Origin: Candidatus Woesearchaeota archaeon
Lineage (GTDB): Archaea; Nanobdellota; Nanobdellia; Woesearchaeales; ARS49
Direction of reading: 5' to 3'
Assembly: GCA_030750765.1 (NCBI GenBank)
Contig: JASMHM010000002.1
Location: forward strand, 162,342-226,341
DNA length: 64,000 nt
Positions 49,192 through 57,994 of this stretch are shown piece after piece (the first letter of the stretch is position 1; every line of letters begins with the position of its first letter). Below the pieces are notes generated by a model. That model saw nothing but the letters and a program-made list of their open reading frames with translations. It was not told the origin of the DNA and ran no database searches. The translations under genes and the position numbers were made by a program.

Positions 49192-50292
49192 TTATGCTCC
49201 GTACGGACCTGCGTAGTCGACTGCAGGAGTGAAACTACAGTCTAAGACCTCTGCCATCTCTATGACTCCTTCAGATTTGCGATACAAACGGAACATGCCC
49301 TCGTGAGGTTGGGTAAGAGCACCATCCTTTTCGTATTGTTGAGGTGCGAGGAGCACGCCCCCCTCGCGAAGACTTTGTTCAGCAACACTTTCTAGATTAA
49401 CGTCATTAGGGACTGTGAAAGCAAACGGAATAAAATCAAACGGCCCTTTCTCACGGAAGTAGAACAAACTATCATCTGAGAACACCTCTGTCCTATCTTT
49501 CACGTCTTCAAGACCTAACACTTCCTCGTCAAGAATCCTTCGCATGAAATCGGTCAAGCTAGACTCGATCTCTGTTCCATACATCGTTGCTCCAGGATGA
49601 AGTTTTGCACAAAGCGTAGATTGATAACTCGTGCCCATGCCAAACTCAAAGGAAGATCGTAGATCTTCAACAAGCATGGAGGCTGACGCGTAAAAAAATG
49701 CCAACCCCGGATTAGGAGTAGGTTGTAGTTCTCCTAGCTGTGCAGGAAGCATAATGTACGGATTCACACTCACAAGGCAATCCAACGTTTCGAGAACCTC
49801 CAAATAATCTTCCGATATCTCCCAACGATCAGGTCCTAAGACATCCCGCTCCTCTTCGGTGAGCTCGCGCGGCACCATCTGTTGGTCAAAGACATGGAAG
49901 ACACCTGCGTCAACAAGATCTGTTGTTACCGGGAAACTCTGCCCGTGACTGTGCGCTATTAGACAATAGGTGAGAGGCTTCAAAGGAATAAACCAACCGC
50001 GATCGATGTTGCGGAACACTTGCCAAAAAGGGTCTGCCACATCTTGACCCAGCTCTTGCAACTTTCCCAGAATGTCGGTCTCCAAAGGATTGTCACTAGG
50101 CTCGTACTGACCGCCCGTACACATAGCCTCAACCCTCTGTAATGCCGAATAAATCTCTGCACTCACTTCCATCTGTGAAGTGTTGAGTTCGGGGGTTGCA
50201 CCCCTCTGGATTCTTTGAACCATAGGCACGTCATTCAAGGACGATACCAAGGAAGCCAGCAAAAAGCGAGTGTCAGAAACCTGGACAGTCAT
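49192..50292 (-). CDS. PCMT-like methyltransferase with N-terminal extension
   Basis: 366 residues. From about residue 95 the order follows protein-L-isoaspartate O-methyltransferase. DRGWFIPLKPLTYC resembles the RxxFVPxxxxxxAY segment; FEFGMGTSYQSTLCAKL (215-231) is SAM motif I, followed by MYGTEIESSL, where the Glu would bind the ribose. EKGPFDFIPFAF resembles the PYD-ii motif, and LREGGVLLAP (308-317) the LKPGGRLVxP strand. The N-terminal 90 residues are unrecognised. It may repair isoaspartate or be a diverged methyltransferase. Confidence 0.65.
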   Translation of the reverse strand: MTVQVSDTRFLLASLVSSLNDVPMVQRIQRGATPELNTSQMEVSAEIYSALQRVEAMCTGGQYEPSDNPLETDILGKLQELGQDVADPFWQVFRNIDRGWFIPLKPLTYCLIAHSHGQSFPVTTDLVDAGVFHVFDQQMVPRELTEEERDVLGPDRWEISEDYLEVLETLDCLVSVNPYIMLPAQLGELQPTPNPGLAFFYASASMLVEDLRSSFEFGMGTSYQSTLCAKLHPGATMYGTEIESSLTDFMRRILDEEVLGLEDVKDRTEVFSDDSLFYFREKGPFDFIPFAFTVPNDVNLESVAEQSLREGGVLLAPQQYEKDGALTQPHEGMFRLYRKSEGVIEMAEVLDCSFTPAVDYAGPYGA

Positions 50293-50332
50293 AAACCTCT
50301 AATCTTGAGTTTGTTTAAAAGAATTTGTGTGC

Positions 50333-50671
50333 TCAAAGCAATCTGAGCTCGCCTGTAACCTTATCGATCTTTTCTTCATTATCAGGACCGATACCTAGGC
50401 AAGTGGTTGTTCCTGGAGTTATCTCGGTCTTACCTGCATCAATGATCAAAGCAGTCACTAGTCCTGCGTCTTCTGCTTTGTTCTTGTAATCTATCAATTC
50501 CTTTTCGTCTGCAACGCCTAATACGGACTTTTTCATACCTTCTCCACGCCATTTCTTGATGTAGTCCTTCTCAGACTTGAGCAAGGTTTCAACACTTGCG
50601 TGGCTGACTTGTGCTGCTAGTTTGCCTTTAGAAAGTTTCAGATCCTTACGAACGAGAATGACTTGTTTCAT
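50333..50671 (-). CDS. pth2: Peptidyl-tRNA hydrolase Pth2
   Basis: 112 residues, the family length. KQVILVRKDLKLSKGKLAAQ, the conserved QVSHAS, and DAGKTEITPGTTTCLGIGP are diagnostic. It recycles tRNA from drop-off peptidyl-tRNA. The ATG overlaps the stop of the small upstream gene (ATGA). Confidence 0.96.
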   Translation of the reverse strand: MKQVILVRKDLKLSKGKLAAQVSHASVETLLKSEKDYIKKWRGEGMKKSVLGVADEKELIDYKNKAEDAGLVTALIIDAGKTEITPGTTTCLGIGPDNEEKIDKVTGELRLL

Positions 50672-50877
50672 TGGACTGTTTCATCAAAAATGTCTGCCTT
50701 ATCAATCGTTTTGGCTGCTTGGTTGACCGTGCCCGCTATCCTTTCTGCGCTTTTCCCTTCACCTTGAGATTGTTGGATGATCTCTTGGGCACGTTCCATG
50801 GCCTCGTCAAAGTTTGCTGCCAGTCTTAGTCTTTGTAAGTTCTTGGCTAATTCTTCAACAGGGTCCTCAACATCCAT
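50668..50877 (-). CDS. Small helical protein coupled to pth2
   Basis: 69 residues, acidic, predicted as helices (AKNLQRLRLAANFDEAMERA). No family recognised. Its stop overlaps the pth2 start by 4 bp, and a TATA element (gttttaag, about 50901-50908) about 27 bp upstream of the ATG would drive both, so it may act with Pth2. Confidence 0.6.
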   Translation of the reverse strand: MDVEDPVEELAKNLQRLRLAANFDEAMERAQEIIQQSQGEGKSAERIAGTVNQAAKTIDKADIFDETVQ

Positions 50878-50915
50878 ACTGCGAGAAAAGTGGTGGCATT
50901 CTTAAAACTATGGGT

Positions 50916-51689
50916 TTAGAAGAGTAAAAAGCTCGCGACTACCATCCACATCGTCAACACAAGATTGTAGTATGCAGGAGTTCGGTCTTCATGCGTTTCT
51001 ACCACGAACACGACTAGTATGGCAAGGAGTATGGCTACGTTTGAAGGTAATGAATACTTCCAGACGAAAAACATACCTAAGACAAGATACCCCAGACTGA
51101 TGATCTTTGTCCAGCCCACACCCACAAGGTTAGGTAGTGTTTTGATCTTGTACTGTGCATCCCCTTTCCTGTCGCGCACGTCCCACATGGCCTCCACGGC
51201 AAGCACTGCCAAGAACACCACACCCAAGAGTGCCATGTTGGTGACGCTAATTCCTGCTTCGATCACTCCAACAAGCACTAACGGAACAGTCCAGATGACT
51301 GCTGCAGAAAGATTCTTTATCAAAAAAACTTGTTTAAGGCGGAAGCCCAGCATGACGTGGCTGTACCACAATCCTATGAAACCAACTGCTATGTAGATTA
51401 GTAAGACAATCACGTTGGAGCGCAACCACAAAAGAGGGAGAAGGAAGAACAACGCTGAAGAATAGTACAGCAACGGCACCATGACTTGGGAGGCAGCATC
51501 TTTGTTAACCCGATCCTCATGAACATCTGTTGCCTTGTTGAACAAGTAAATGGATAGGTTCAGCAATGTGAAGGCAGCAGCCATCCACCATAACTCGCTC
51601 CCTTGATAGATAGACTTGTTCAACAGGAGAAAAAACACTAAGAAACATAGAGAAACGTGAAGTCTGTATTTGAAAAAGGTTGAAAGCAT
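50916..51689 (-). CDS. UbiA-family prenyltransferase
   Basis: About 257 residues with seven to nine TM helices. The two Asp-rich motifs are NKATDVHEDRVNKD (first) and DVRDRKGD (second), which bind the prenyl diphosphate through Mg. Archaeal members attach isoprenoid chains in membrane lipid (DGGGP synthase) or quinone synthesis; the substrate here cannot be determined. The ATG at 51689 is about 26 bp from a TATA element (gtttaaaaac); a GTG at 51704 is less likely. Confidence 0.82.
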   Translation of the reverse strand: MLSTFFKYRLHVSLCFLVFFLLLNKSIYQGSELWWMAAAFTLLNLSIYLFNKATDVHEDRVNKDAASQVMVPLLYYSSALFFLLPLLWLRSNVIVLLIYIAVGFIGLWYSHVMLGFRLKQVFLIKNLSAAVIWTVPLVLVGVIEAGISVTNMALLGVVFLAVLAVEAMWDVRDRKGDAQYKIKTLPNLVGVGWTKIISLGYLVLGMFFVWKYSLPSNVAILLAILVVFVVETHEDRTPAYYNLVLTMWMVVASFLLF

Positions 51690-51730
51690 TGGATGAGTGA
51701 ACACCGTTTGTTTTTAAACGTTACGATGAT

Positions 51731-52504
51731 CTAGGGTGCCGGTTGAAACGCAACAGCACTGTCAATTTCAGCCGCAATACGCTCGCCGTCTTCATTTCGA
51801 GTGGCGATCGCATCATCTCGCCATTTCCGAAACATAAAGCTTAAGCCATAGGCAACTCTCAAAAATTGGGGAACCATTTCGGATAAGGGAGGCGATTCAT
51901 CGGGCATCCCCTCTCTTCCGAATGCAGTACGACTGCGCCACATGCAAAATGGATCTGGCGTCTCCCACGTAAGCTGAACGTCGTTAACTGTGGCAGTATC
52001 GAGATCCCAGTTAAGCTTCATACCTTGGGTTGTTGCGTACGCTTTTGCACCCGCCAATTCTCGTTCTGTTCTGCGATCCTCAAGACGCGTTCCCGGGCGA
52101 GCGTTGAGGGTGGCTTGCAATCGCGTTCCGATAGTATGGAATTCCTTGTACGCCCAATCTGTGCCCAAGGCAAAAGCAAGCCGAACTGAGTACATGGAAT
52201 CCGTTTGGGTGTCAAAATACGTATCGCCTTTGTACTCTAGGTCTCCTTCAAGAGCATTGTACGGGTCATGACCAAGCGTGCCCGCACCCATAGGTCGAGT
52301 AACTTTGTCTAGGTATGCAGCATGAGGAATCATCATCTCTGTAGTCGCGTCTGGCTGCAGAGCGGGATGGTTTCGTAAAGGATCGCCTTCGTCTAGGTTG
52401 ACTGCGCTCCAGCGAAGGGCTTGGGCGTAGTCATCAAGAGAGAAGGGTGTGAAGACTTTTCCTTGTTGGCCTGGAGGACTGTCTGATTTTGCTGGAAGGT
52501 ACAC
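51731..52504 (-). CDS. Unrecognised 257-residue protein
   Basis: Soluble protein with aromatic and charged segments (SVRLAFALGTDWAYKEFHTI; GMKLNWDLDTATVNDVQLTW). No domain recognised. The GTG start is 9 bp after the upstream small gene ends, with a GGAGGGG close before it, so they are probably co-transcribed. Confidence 0.5.
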   Translation of the reverse strand: MYLPAKSDSPPGQQGKVFTPFSLDDYAQALRWSAVNLDEGDPLRNHPALQPDATTEMMIPHAAYLDKVTRPMGAGTLGHDPYNALEGDLEYKGDTYFDTQTDSMYSVRLAFALGTDWAYKEFHTIGTRLQATLNARPGTRLEDRRTERELAGAKAYATTQGMKLNWDLDTATVNDVQLTWETPDPFCMWRSRTAFGREGMPDESPPLSEMVPQFLRVAYGLSFMFRKWRDDAIATRNEDGERIAAEIDSAVAFQPAP

Positions 52505-52513
52505 CCCTCCAGT

Positions 52514-52747
52514 TTAGGCAGCGTATATCTTTCCGACAGCATCCCACTCAGGACACACCGAATAGTTGTGGAGGACGAGCCCTCTAGGGGTTATGGTGTT
52601 GGCACTTTTTTGTTCAAAAGCATTATGGTGTATGGCACCAGGAGTTGAAAGACCTTGTGACTGAAGACGTGTAGGAACTTCAACAGAAAGCGTTACATTC
52701 TTTACACTGACGTCATCGAGTTGTAATGTTTCAATATCGTCCGGCAT
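52514..52747 (-). CDS. Unrecognised small protein
   Basis: 77 residues, beta-rich N-terminal half (ETLQLDDVSVKNVTLSVEVP). No family. A TATA element (tataaaa, about 52770-52776) lies about 26 bp before the ATG at 52747. Upstream partner of the 51731-52504 gene in a probable two-gene unit. Confidence 0.5.
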   Translation of the reverse strand: MPDDIETLQLDDVSVKNVTLSVEVPTRLQSQGLSTPGAIHHNAFEQKSANTITPRGLVLHNYSVCPEWDAVGKIYAA

Positions 52748-52809
52748 AGAGACCAAGAATGAGGTTTAGTATAAAACATTGATTGTTGTGCAGAATACTC
52801 TCTTTTAAG

Positions 52810-53550
52810 CTAGTTTTTCACGCCTTGCTTGATGCGCAGCCCAATAGCTAGACTAAACACAATCAAGAACACGAGCAAAGGTATTGCATACACGCTCAAC
52901 CTCCACCATGTGAAGAGAGGGATGAGCATGTCATGACCAAAGGGCGTTATAACTAATTCTAACAACACCATGACTGCTGCAGCATGCATGCTTGTTGAGA
53001 ACACCACTCCAAAAGGTTGCCGTAAATGAGTGAGATCCAAAATTTCCCAAGCAAGTAACGCTAGGATGACTGCCACGATCATATACTTTATCCAGAACAC
53101 GATCCCTGCAGCTACAGCCACACCCAACAAGATAATGAGTGCCAAAGGTGCAAACACCTCTGCAACGGCAACAGCGTTTGCTTTGAGATCCATGATCTCA
53201 TCTATAGACACGCTGTTTTCCAGCACAAACACGTCCTCTCCAGTGATACGGATCTCTTCCGTGCCTGGTTTGCGTTCGTTCTGCAAGTCAACCACTAACC
53301 AAGGTCCTTTACTAGGTAACAATATGGGTTCTGCAAGCTCGAACTCTCCATCAATCGTGGCTACCGAGAATTGTTTCAATTTCATGGCAGCTTGGTCTGC
53401 GAACGTGATGGTTTGCGGCAATAAAATAAGGAACATTAGCACAACCGCTAACACTACTGTCTTGCTCAAGAACCAAAAGCTATGCCAGGGCTTGTTGAAG
53501 GTGTAGTGTGCAAAGTTGAAACTTTGTAAGAGATCGTTGAAATATCCCAT
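52810..53550 (-). CDS. Polytopic membrane protein, unknown
   Basis: 246 residues with about five TM helices. A first TM (FLSKTVVLAVVLMFLILL) precedes a soluble beta-rich insert of about 80 residues (FSVATIDGEFELAEPILLPS ... ITGEDVFVLENSV). Four further TMs then follow (e.g. APLALIILLGVAVAAGIVFW). This layout recalls DUF1189-like membrane proteins, but no diagnostic motif is certain. Confidence 0.6.
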   Translation of the reverse strand: MGYFNDLLQSFNFAHYTFNKPWHSFWFLSKTVVLAVVLMFLILLPQTITFADQAAMKLKQFSVATIDGEFELAEPILLPSKGPWLVVDLQNERKPGTEEIRITGEDVFVLENSVSIDEIMDLKANAVAVAEVFAPLALIILLGVAVAAGIVFWIKYMIVAVILALLAWEILDLTHLRQPFGVVFSTSMHAAAVMVLLELVITPFGHDMLIPLFTWWRLSVYAIPLLVFLIVFSLAIGLRIKQGVKN

Positions 53551-53575
53551 GCTTCCTGCTCACATATTAGATTAT

Positions 53576-54049
53576 TTAAATGTTCGCGATGAACAAGACG
53601 TCTTGGTCGGCGTCCACTTCCTTCACGTTAGGGAAGACAGCTTTTACAATAGAAGCGATGCTGCCAAAGTGCTTGGCTTTCTTGAGAAGACTGATAGCTA
53701 CTTTCTTTCTTGCCACTCGCTTAATCTCTACCAACGCTTTGTTGGGTTGGAAGTGATGGATGGCGGTTAGGCACACCACCGCATCAAAGCTCTTATCTTT
53801 GAAAGGTAATTTTTCTGCTCTGCCGTGTACGACAGGAAATTTGGATTGCTTGATCATGCTTAGTGAAGGATCAATGCCGGTTTTCTTGCCCTTCAAGATC
53901 TCAGTAGCCACGCCAGTCCCACAACCAACATCTAAGACTGTCTCTTCGGGGAGGAGGCTGAGCAAGTCTTGGACTCGCTTGGCTTTTTTCTTTTGTTCTT
54001 CGCCGTACAGCTCGTTATACCCTCGAGCGATACCGTCGTAGTACTCCAT
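53576..54049 (-). CDS. Class I SAM-dependent methyltransferase
   Basis: 157 residues. SAM motif I LDVGCGTGVATEIL, GIDPSLSMI (ribose-binding Asp), HGRAEKLPFKDKSFDAVVCL, and the post-motif helix are clear; it resembles UbiE/MenG-like methyltransferases. It is short, ending right after the sixth strand region. The substrate is unknown. The ATG is about 26 bp from a TATA box (tttttatac). Confidence 0.85.
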   Translation of the reverse strand: MEYYDGIARGYNELYGEEQKKKAKRVQDLLSLLPEETVLDVGCGTGVATEILKGKKTGIDPSLSMIKQSKFPVVHGRAEKLPFKDKSFDAVVCLTAIHHFQPNKALVEIKRVARKKVAISLLKKAKHFGSIASIVKAVFPNVKEVDADQDVLFIANI

Positions 54050-54124
54050 GCAGTACTAGATTCTGAGGTAGTATAAAAATGCATACCATATAATCTTAAA
54101 TACTACTTTGACATCAGGACTCTC

Positions 54125-54532
54125 ATGCTTAAAGAGCCAGACAGCATGGAGGGGTTGGCGTACTTCACCCGACAGAACATCGGTGACGGTAACGCTGTTG
54201 CCTGGGTAAAAAAGGGCCCCTGTCCGAAGTGTAAAACGTTGATGGGCAAACCTGTAGTGAAGGGAAAGATCAAGATCCGTGCCAAAGAGTATCAATGCCC
54301 AAAATGTGAATATATAGAACCCAAAGAAGAGCATGTTGAACGATTAGATGCAGAGATCATGTACGTCTGTCCTGGATGCAAAAAGAAGGGCGAACACACC
54401 ATGCCTTTCAAGAGAAAAAAAATAAAAGTAAAGAGCAAGACAGAAGACAAAGAAATCACCGTGGATGCATTAGTGTTTAATTGCGACAAGTGTGATGAAA
54501 AAGTTATTATTCCCAAGAAGATGAAGGGTTAG
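54125..54532 (+). CDS. Zinc-ribbon protein with four CxxC knuckles
   Basis: 135 residues with CPKC, CPKC, CPGC and CDKC separated by basic beta-strands: two consecutive zinc ribbons. The spacing suggests a nucleic-acid or protein adaptor; a conserved archaeal family, but its function is unknown to me. The leaderless ATG is about 25 bp from TTAAATAC (about 54097-54104). The 3' end overlaps the convergent gene by 26 bp. Confidence 0.7.
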   Translation: MLKEPDSMEGLAYFTRQNIGDGNAVAWVKKGPCPKCKTLMGKPVVKGKIKIRAKEYQCPKCEYIEPKEEHVERLDAEIMYVCPGCKKKGEHTMPFKRKKIKVKSKTEDKEITVDALVFNCDKCDEKVIIPKKMKG

Positions 54533-55316
54533 AGTACACCATCTCACCCGCATCCTTTGTTCTTATCCCATTATTAAGTTTTAACACCATTCTGTGGACA
54601 AAAGGAAGGAAGTAGCTCGGCGAAATCACACGAAGAGGCGAGTCATTCCAGATCATTCCTGCGAGCTTGCCATTGTGGGTTACTATACCTCCATGTCCGT
54701 TCTTGATCCTTGACTTGACGCTTCTGGCCTGCACACGCTCATATCCTGCGCCAAGACGAACAGATGAGTATCCTGACTTCACCCTTTCCTTGTGTTGGTA
54801 GACTGTGCACCTATCCTGGTCTCCAATAACCTCAAGCACATCTACTACGTCCCTCCAACCAAGATTTTTTTCTAGGGGACCTACCAAGGGCATTGGCTTG
54901 TCAAAAGTGACGGCTTTAAGCAAAGCCAAGCCTTTTCTTTCATCACACGCCATCACCGTAGGATCGATAGCATACATTTCCTCACCCTTAATCATGGCGT
55001 AGTCAGACATCATACCTGTCTTCCAACCTTCGATGCCTAGATTTTGAACATTCTGCCTGATGTCTTTGGCCTCCTCACACATGGCCTCCCAATGGACCCG
55101 GACGTCTTGGTAGAAACACAAAACAGAACCTGAAGTGGTCAGTTGCAAGCCCGCAATCATAGAGGTAATACTGTCTGTGGTAAGACGAAGCATCACGAGC
55201 TGACCTGGCCAGTACGCAGGTTCAATCGAATCCGTAGACTCGCCACCCCACTCCAGAACAACTTGGTTAAGCGCAAGCATGTGCTCCAGCTGCTCCTGAC
55301 CGTCTTCAAAGATCAC
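54507..55316 (-). CDS. Possible degenerate trypsin-fold protein
   Basis: About 269 residues. The order ERKGLALLKAVTFDKPMPLV then IKNGHGGIVTHNGKLAGMIW then VISPSYFLPFV parallels the Asp strand, the GNSGGP nucleophile loop and the final AIPSxxV helix of HtrA/trypsin-like proteases. The Ser position would be His, so it is probably inactive if the fold is right. No signal peptide. A GTG at 55316 is about 26 bp from a TATA element (55340-55345); a TTG at 55322 and an ATG at 55280 are alternatives. Confidence 0.45.
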   Translation of the reverse strand: MIFEDGQEQLEHMLALNQVVLEWGGESTDSIEPAYWPGQLVMLRLTTDSITSMIAGLQLTTSGSVLCFYQDVRVHWEAMCEEAKDIRQNVQNLGIEGWKTGMMSDYAMIKGEEMYAIDPTVMACDERKGLALLKAVTFDKPMPLVGPLEKNLGWRDVVDVLEVIGDQDRCTVYQHKERVKSGYSSVRLGAGYERVQARSVKSRIKNGHGGIVTHNGKLAGMIWNDSPLRVISPSYFLPFVHRMVLKLNNGIRTKDAGEMVYSNPSSSWE

Positions 55317-55391
55317 AATCAACCAAAGTATCCTCGGTATTTAAACATTCTGAACCACAGTTTTAAATACGTGCGAATCCGGAATGAGATC

Positions 55392-55946
55392 ATGAAAGCT
55401 CTGCTACTTCTCCTTTTGATGGGTTGCGCCACACCTTCCTTTTTTGGCGTAGAATGTGATGGCACCTCCTTTGATGTGAGAGGTGTTTCAGAAAGTGTGC
55501 AAGAACACATGCAAGTATCTTATCCTATGTACCAAGATACGATAGCGGACAACCATGACGTCATCAACCGCGTGCTCCCACGTTTCCAAACCTCCCCACC
55601 AGAATACGACCTCTCCTACGGGTTCTTTGATGATTGTGAAATTTTTGATAGCATTCTAGCATTGCAGGAAGACACCACAAAAAACGGATTCAAGCGCCCT
55701 AACCGACCCATTGCTAGAGCCTTCCACGAACGCACAGAGGAGTACAGCATATTGCTAGTGGATGGCACCACACACCTCACCAACACTACCGGATTGGTGT
55801 TCGTCACCCCCTTCATGATTGGCACGCTACGAGGTGGCAACATAAAAAACATGGAAGAGTACTATGACATAGTCAACACCCTTCTCCAAAAAGCAGCACA
55901 AGAGCATGCCACTCGGAAAGGCTTAAAAAGTCTCCTCGACAGCTAG
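55392..55946 (+). CDS. Predicted lipoprotein of unknown function
   Basis: 184 residues beginning with a short lipoprotein signal (MKALLLLLLMGCATPSF) with lipobox LMGC. The mature domain is acidic with a Cys pair (VECDGTSFDV, DDCEIFDS) and strands around RTEEYSILLVDGTTHLTNTT. A TATA element (gttttaaatac) is about 27 bp before the ATG. The stop lies 5 bp before the preferred metG start, so co-transcription with MetRS is likely. Confidence 0.65.
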   Translation: MKALLLLLLMGCATPSFFGVECDGTSFDVRGVSESVQEHMQVSYPMYQDTIADNHDVINRVLPRFQTSPPEYDLSYGFFDDCEIFDSILALQEDTTKNGFKRPNRPIARAFHERTEEYSILLVDGTTHLTNTTGLVFVTPFMIGTLRGGNIKNMEEYYDIVNTLLQKAAQEHATRKGLKSLLDS

Positions 55947-55951
55947 TGCTT

Positions 55952-57904
55952 ATGACCAAGAACACGTTTTACGTAACCACACCCATATATTACGTAAATG
56001 ACAAACCACATATTGGTCATGCCTACACTACCATCGCAGCAGACGTGCTTGCCAGATGGCACAAGCTCAAAGGAGAGGATGTTTTCTTCCTTACAGGAAC
56101 AGACGAGCACGGACAAAAGGTAGAAAAAGCAGCCCAAGCAAAAGGACAAGCAACAAAGGAGTTTGTTGACTCGGTAGCGCCGGCCTTCCAACAGGCATGG
56201 AAAGATCTAAACATCGAGTATGATCGGTTCATCCGCACCACTGACACAGACCACAAAGAAACCGTCACCAACATTATCGAACTTTGCAACAAGAATGGAG
56301 ACATCTACAAAGGCCAGTATGAAGGTTTGTACTGCGTGAGCTGTGAGACGTTCTTCACCGAATTGCAAGCGCCGGACAACCTCTGTCCGGACTGTGGCAA
56401 GGACGTGAGTCCTTTGAAAGAAGACACGTACTACTTCCGGTTGAGCAAGTACGCAGACAAGCTCTTGGAGTTGTACGAAAAACAACCTCTTTTCATCTCA
56501 CCACCACACAGACAACAAGAGATCATCAATCGCATCAAAGAAGGATTGAAAGATTTGAGTGTGACACGAACAAGCTTCGACTGGGGCATCCCCTGGCCAC
56601 TAGAACACGGCCACATCACGTATGTATGGTATGATGCTCTTACCAACTACCTTACCGGCATAGGTTATCCCAAAAAGGCCTACACAAAATACTGGCCAGC
56701 AGACGTACACTTAGTAGGGAAAGAGATCATCTGGTTCCACACCGTGATCTGGCCAGCGATGTTGATGAGCGCAGGATTAGAACTCCCCAGACAGGTGTTC
56801 GCCCACGGATGGTTGACGGTTAATGGTGAGAAGATGAGTAAAAGCAAAGGGAACTTTATCCCTCCCGCCGACCTCATCAGAAAGTACGGCGTTGACGGAA
56901 CAAGATACGGCTTGCTGCGCGACATACCCTTTGGCCAAGATGGAGATTTCAACGAGCCAGCACTCGTCAAAAGAATCCACGCAGAGCTAGCAGACAGTCT
57001 GGGAAATTTGTTACAAAGAAGCCTCACCTTAGTGCACAAGTACTGCGAAGGCAAGATACCCTCCCCTGGAGAATATGGCAAGGAAGAGCAAGCACTAGAA
57101 GAAGCAGCCAACCATCTTATTCACCATATGGACGGACACATCAAGAAAGTAGAGTTCAACAAAGCCCTAGAAACAGCATGGAGCTTTATCGGCGACTGCA
57201 ACAAGTACGTCAACGACACCCAACCCTGGACGGTTAGCGATCCAAAAAGATTGAACACTATACTCTACACCCTCATGGAAAGCCTGCGCATCATAGCGCA
57301 CGCCATCTGGCCCTTCATGCCTGGAAGCGCAGAAAACATGCTACACCAGCTAGGACAACAACGCACCACCCAATTCAAGTTCCAACACGACACAAAAGGG
57401 AAAATAACCGAACCAAAAGTGTTGTTCTCCAAAGACGTCACAGTGGATGATCCCTTCAGCCACCTAGACCTTCGCGTGGCAAAGATAGTGAGCGTCAAAG
57501 ACCACCCTAACGCAGACAAATTATACGTCGTAGAATTGGATGTAGGAGAAAAACGCACCGTGTGTGCAGGCTTGAAAGAGAGCTACACCAAAGAAGAACT
57601 CAAAGACAAGCTCGTCGTCCTCGTCTACAATCTTCAGCCAGCCGATCTCAGAGGCGTGGAAAGCCAAGGAATGATTCTAGCCGCAGTCAAAAAAGACGCA
57701 GTAAGGATCCTTCAGCCAAAAGGCAAACCAGGAGACCTAGTAGGCATAGCAGGCGTACCCCGCCATCCCAAACCCGTAACGTTCAACGAGTTTACAAAAA
57801 TAAAAATGCAAACCTCTAAAACTAAAGTATTGTATAAGGATAAAGAATTAACAACAGATGAAGGCCCAGTATTCTCCGAGTTAGATGAAGCAAAAGTAAG
57901 ATAA
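55952..57904 (+). CDS. metG: Methionyl-tRNA synthetase with C-terminal tRNA-binding domain
   Basis: About 650 residues. The Rossmann core has YVTTPIYYVNDKPHIGHAYT (HIGH) and GEKMSKSKGN (KMSKS). A single zinc knuckle (CVSC ... CPDC) and the YVWYDALTNYL segment follow the bacterial, Thermus/Bacillus-like form rather than the usual archaeal one. The C-terminal 110 residues are an OB-fold tRNA-binding domain (DLRVAKIVSVKDHPNADKLY). A GTG at 55946 overlaps the upstream stop; the ATG at 55952 is preferred. Confidence 0.96.
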   Translation: MTKNTFYVTTPIYYVNDKPHIGHAYTTIAADVLARWHKLKGEDVFFLTGTDEHGQKVEKAAQAKGQATKEFVDSVAPAFQQAWKDLNIEYDRFIRTTDTDHKETVTNIIELCNKNGDIYKGQYEGLYCVSCETFFTELQAPDNLCPDCGKDVSPLKEDTYYFRLSKYADKLLELYEKQPLFISPPHRQQEIINRIKEGLKDLSVTRTSFDWGIPWPLEHGHITYVWYDALTNYLTGIGYPKKAYTKYWPADVHLVGKEIIWFHTVIWPAMLMSAGLELPRQVFAHGWLTVNGEKMSKSKGNFIPPADLIRKYGVDGTRYGLLRDIPFGQDGDFNEPALVKRIHAELADSLGNLLQRSLTLVHKYCEGKIPSPGEYGKEEQALEEAANHLIHHMDGHIKKVEFNKALETAWSFIGDCNKYVNDTQPWTVSDPKRLNTILYTLMESLRIIAHAIWPFMPGSAENMLHQLGQQRTTQFKFQHDTKGKITEPKVLFSKDVTVDDPFSHLDLRVAKIVSVKDHPNADKLYVVELDVGEKRTVCAGLKESYTKEELKDKLVVLVYNLQPADLRGVESQGMILAAVKKDAVRILQPKGKPGDLVGIAGVPRHPKPVTFNEFTKIKMQTSKTKVLYKDKELTTDEGPVFSELDEAKVR

Positions 57905-57994
57905 AAAAAAAATTATGTTAACGTATATCATTCATCACCAAAAAGTATAAATAGGAGATGCTCCCGCTCAATAGTAACAAATTTGGGGTTTACA

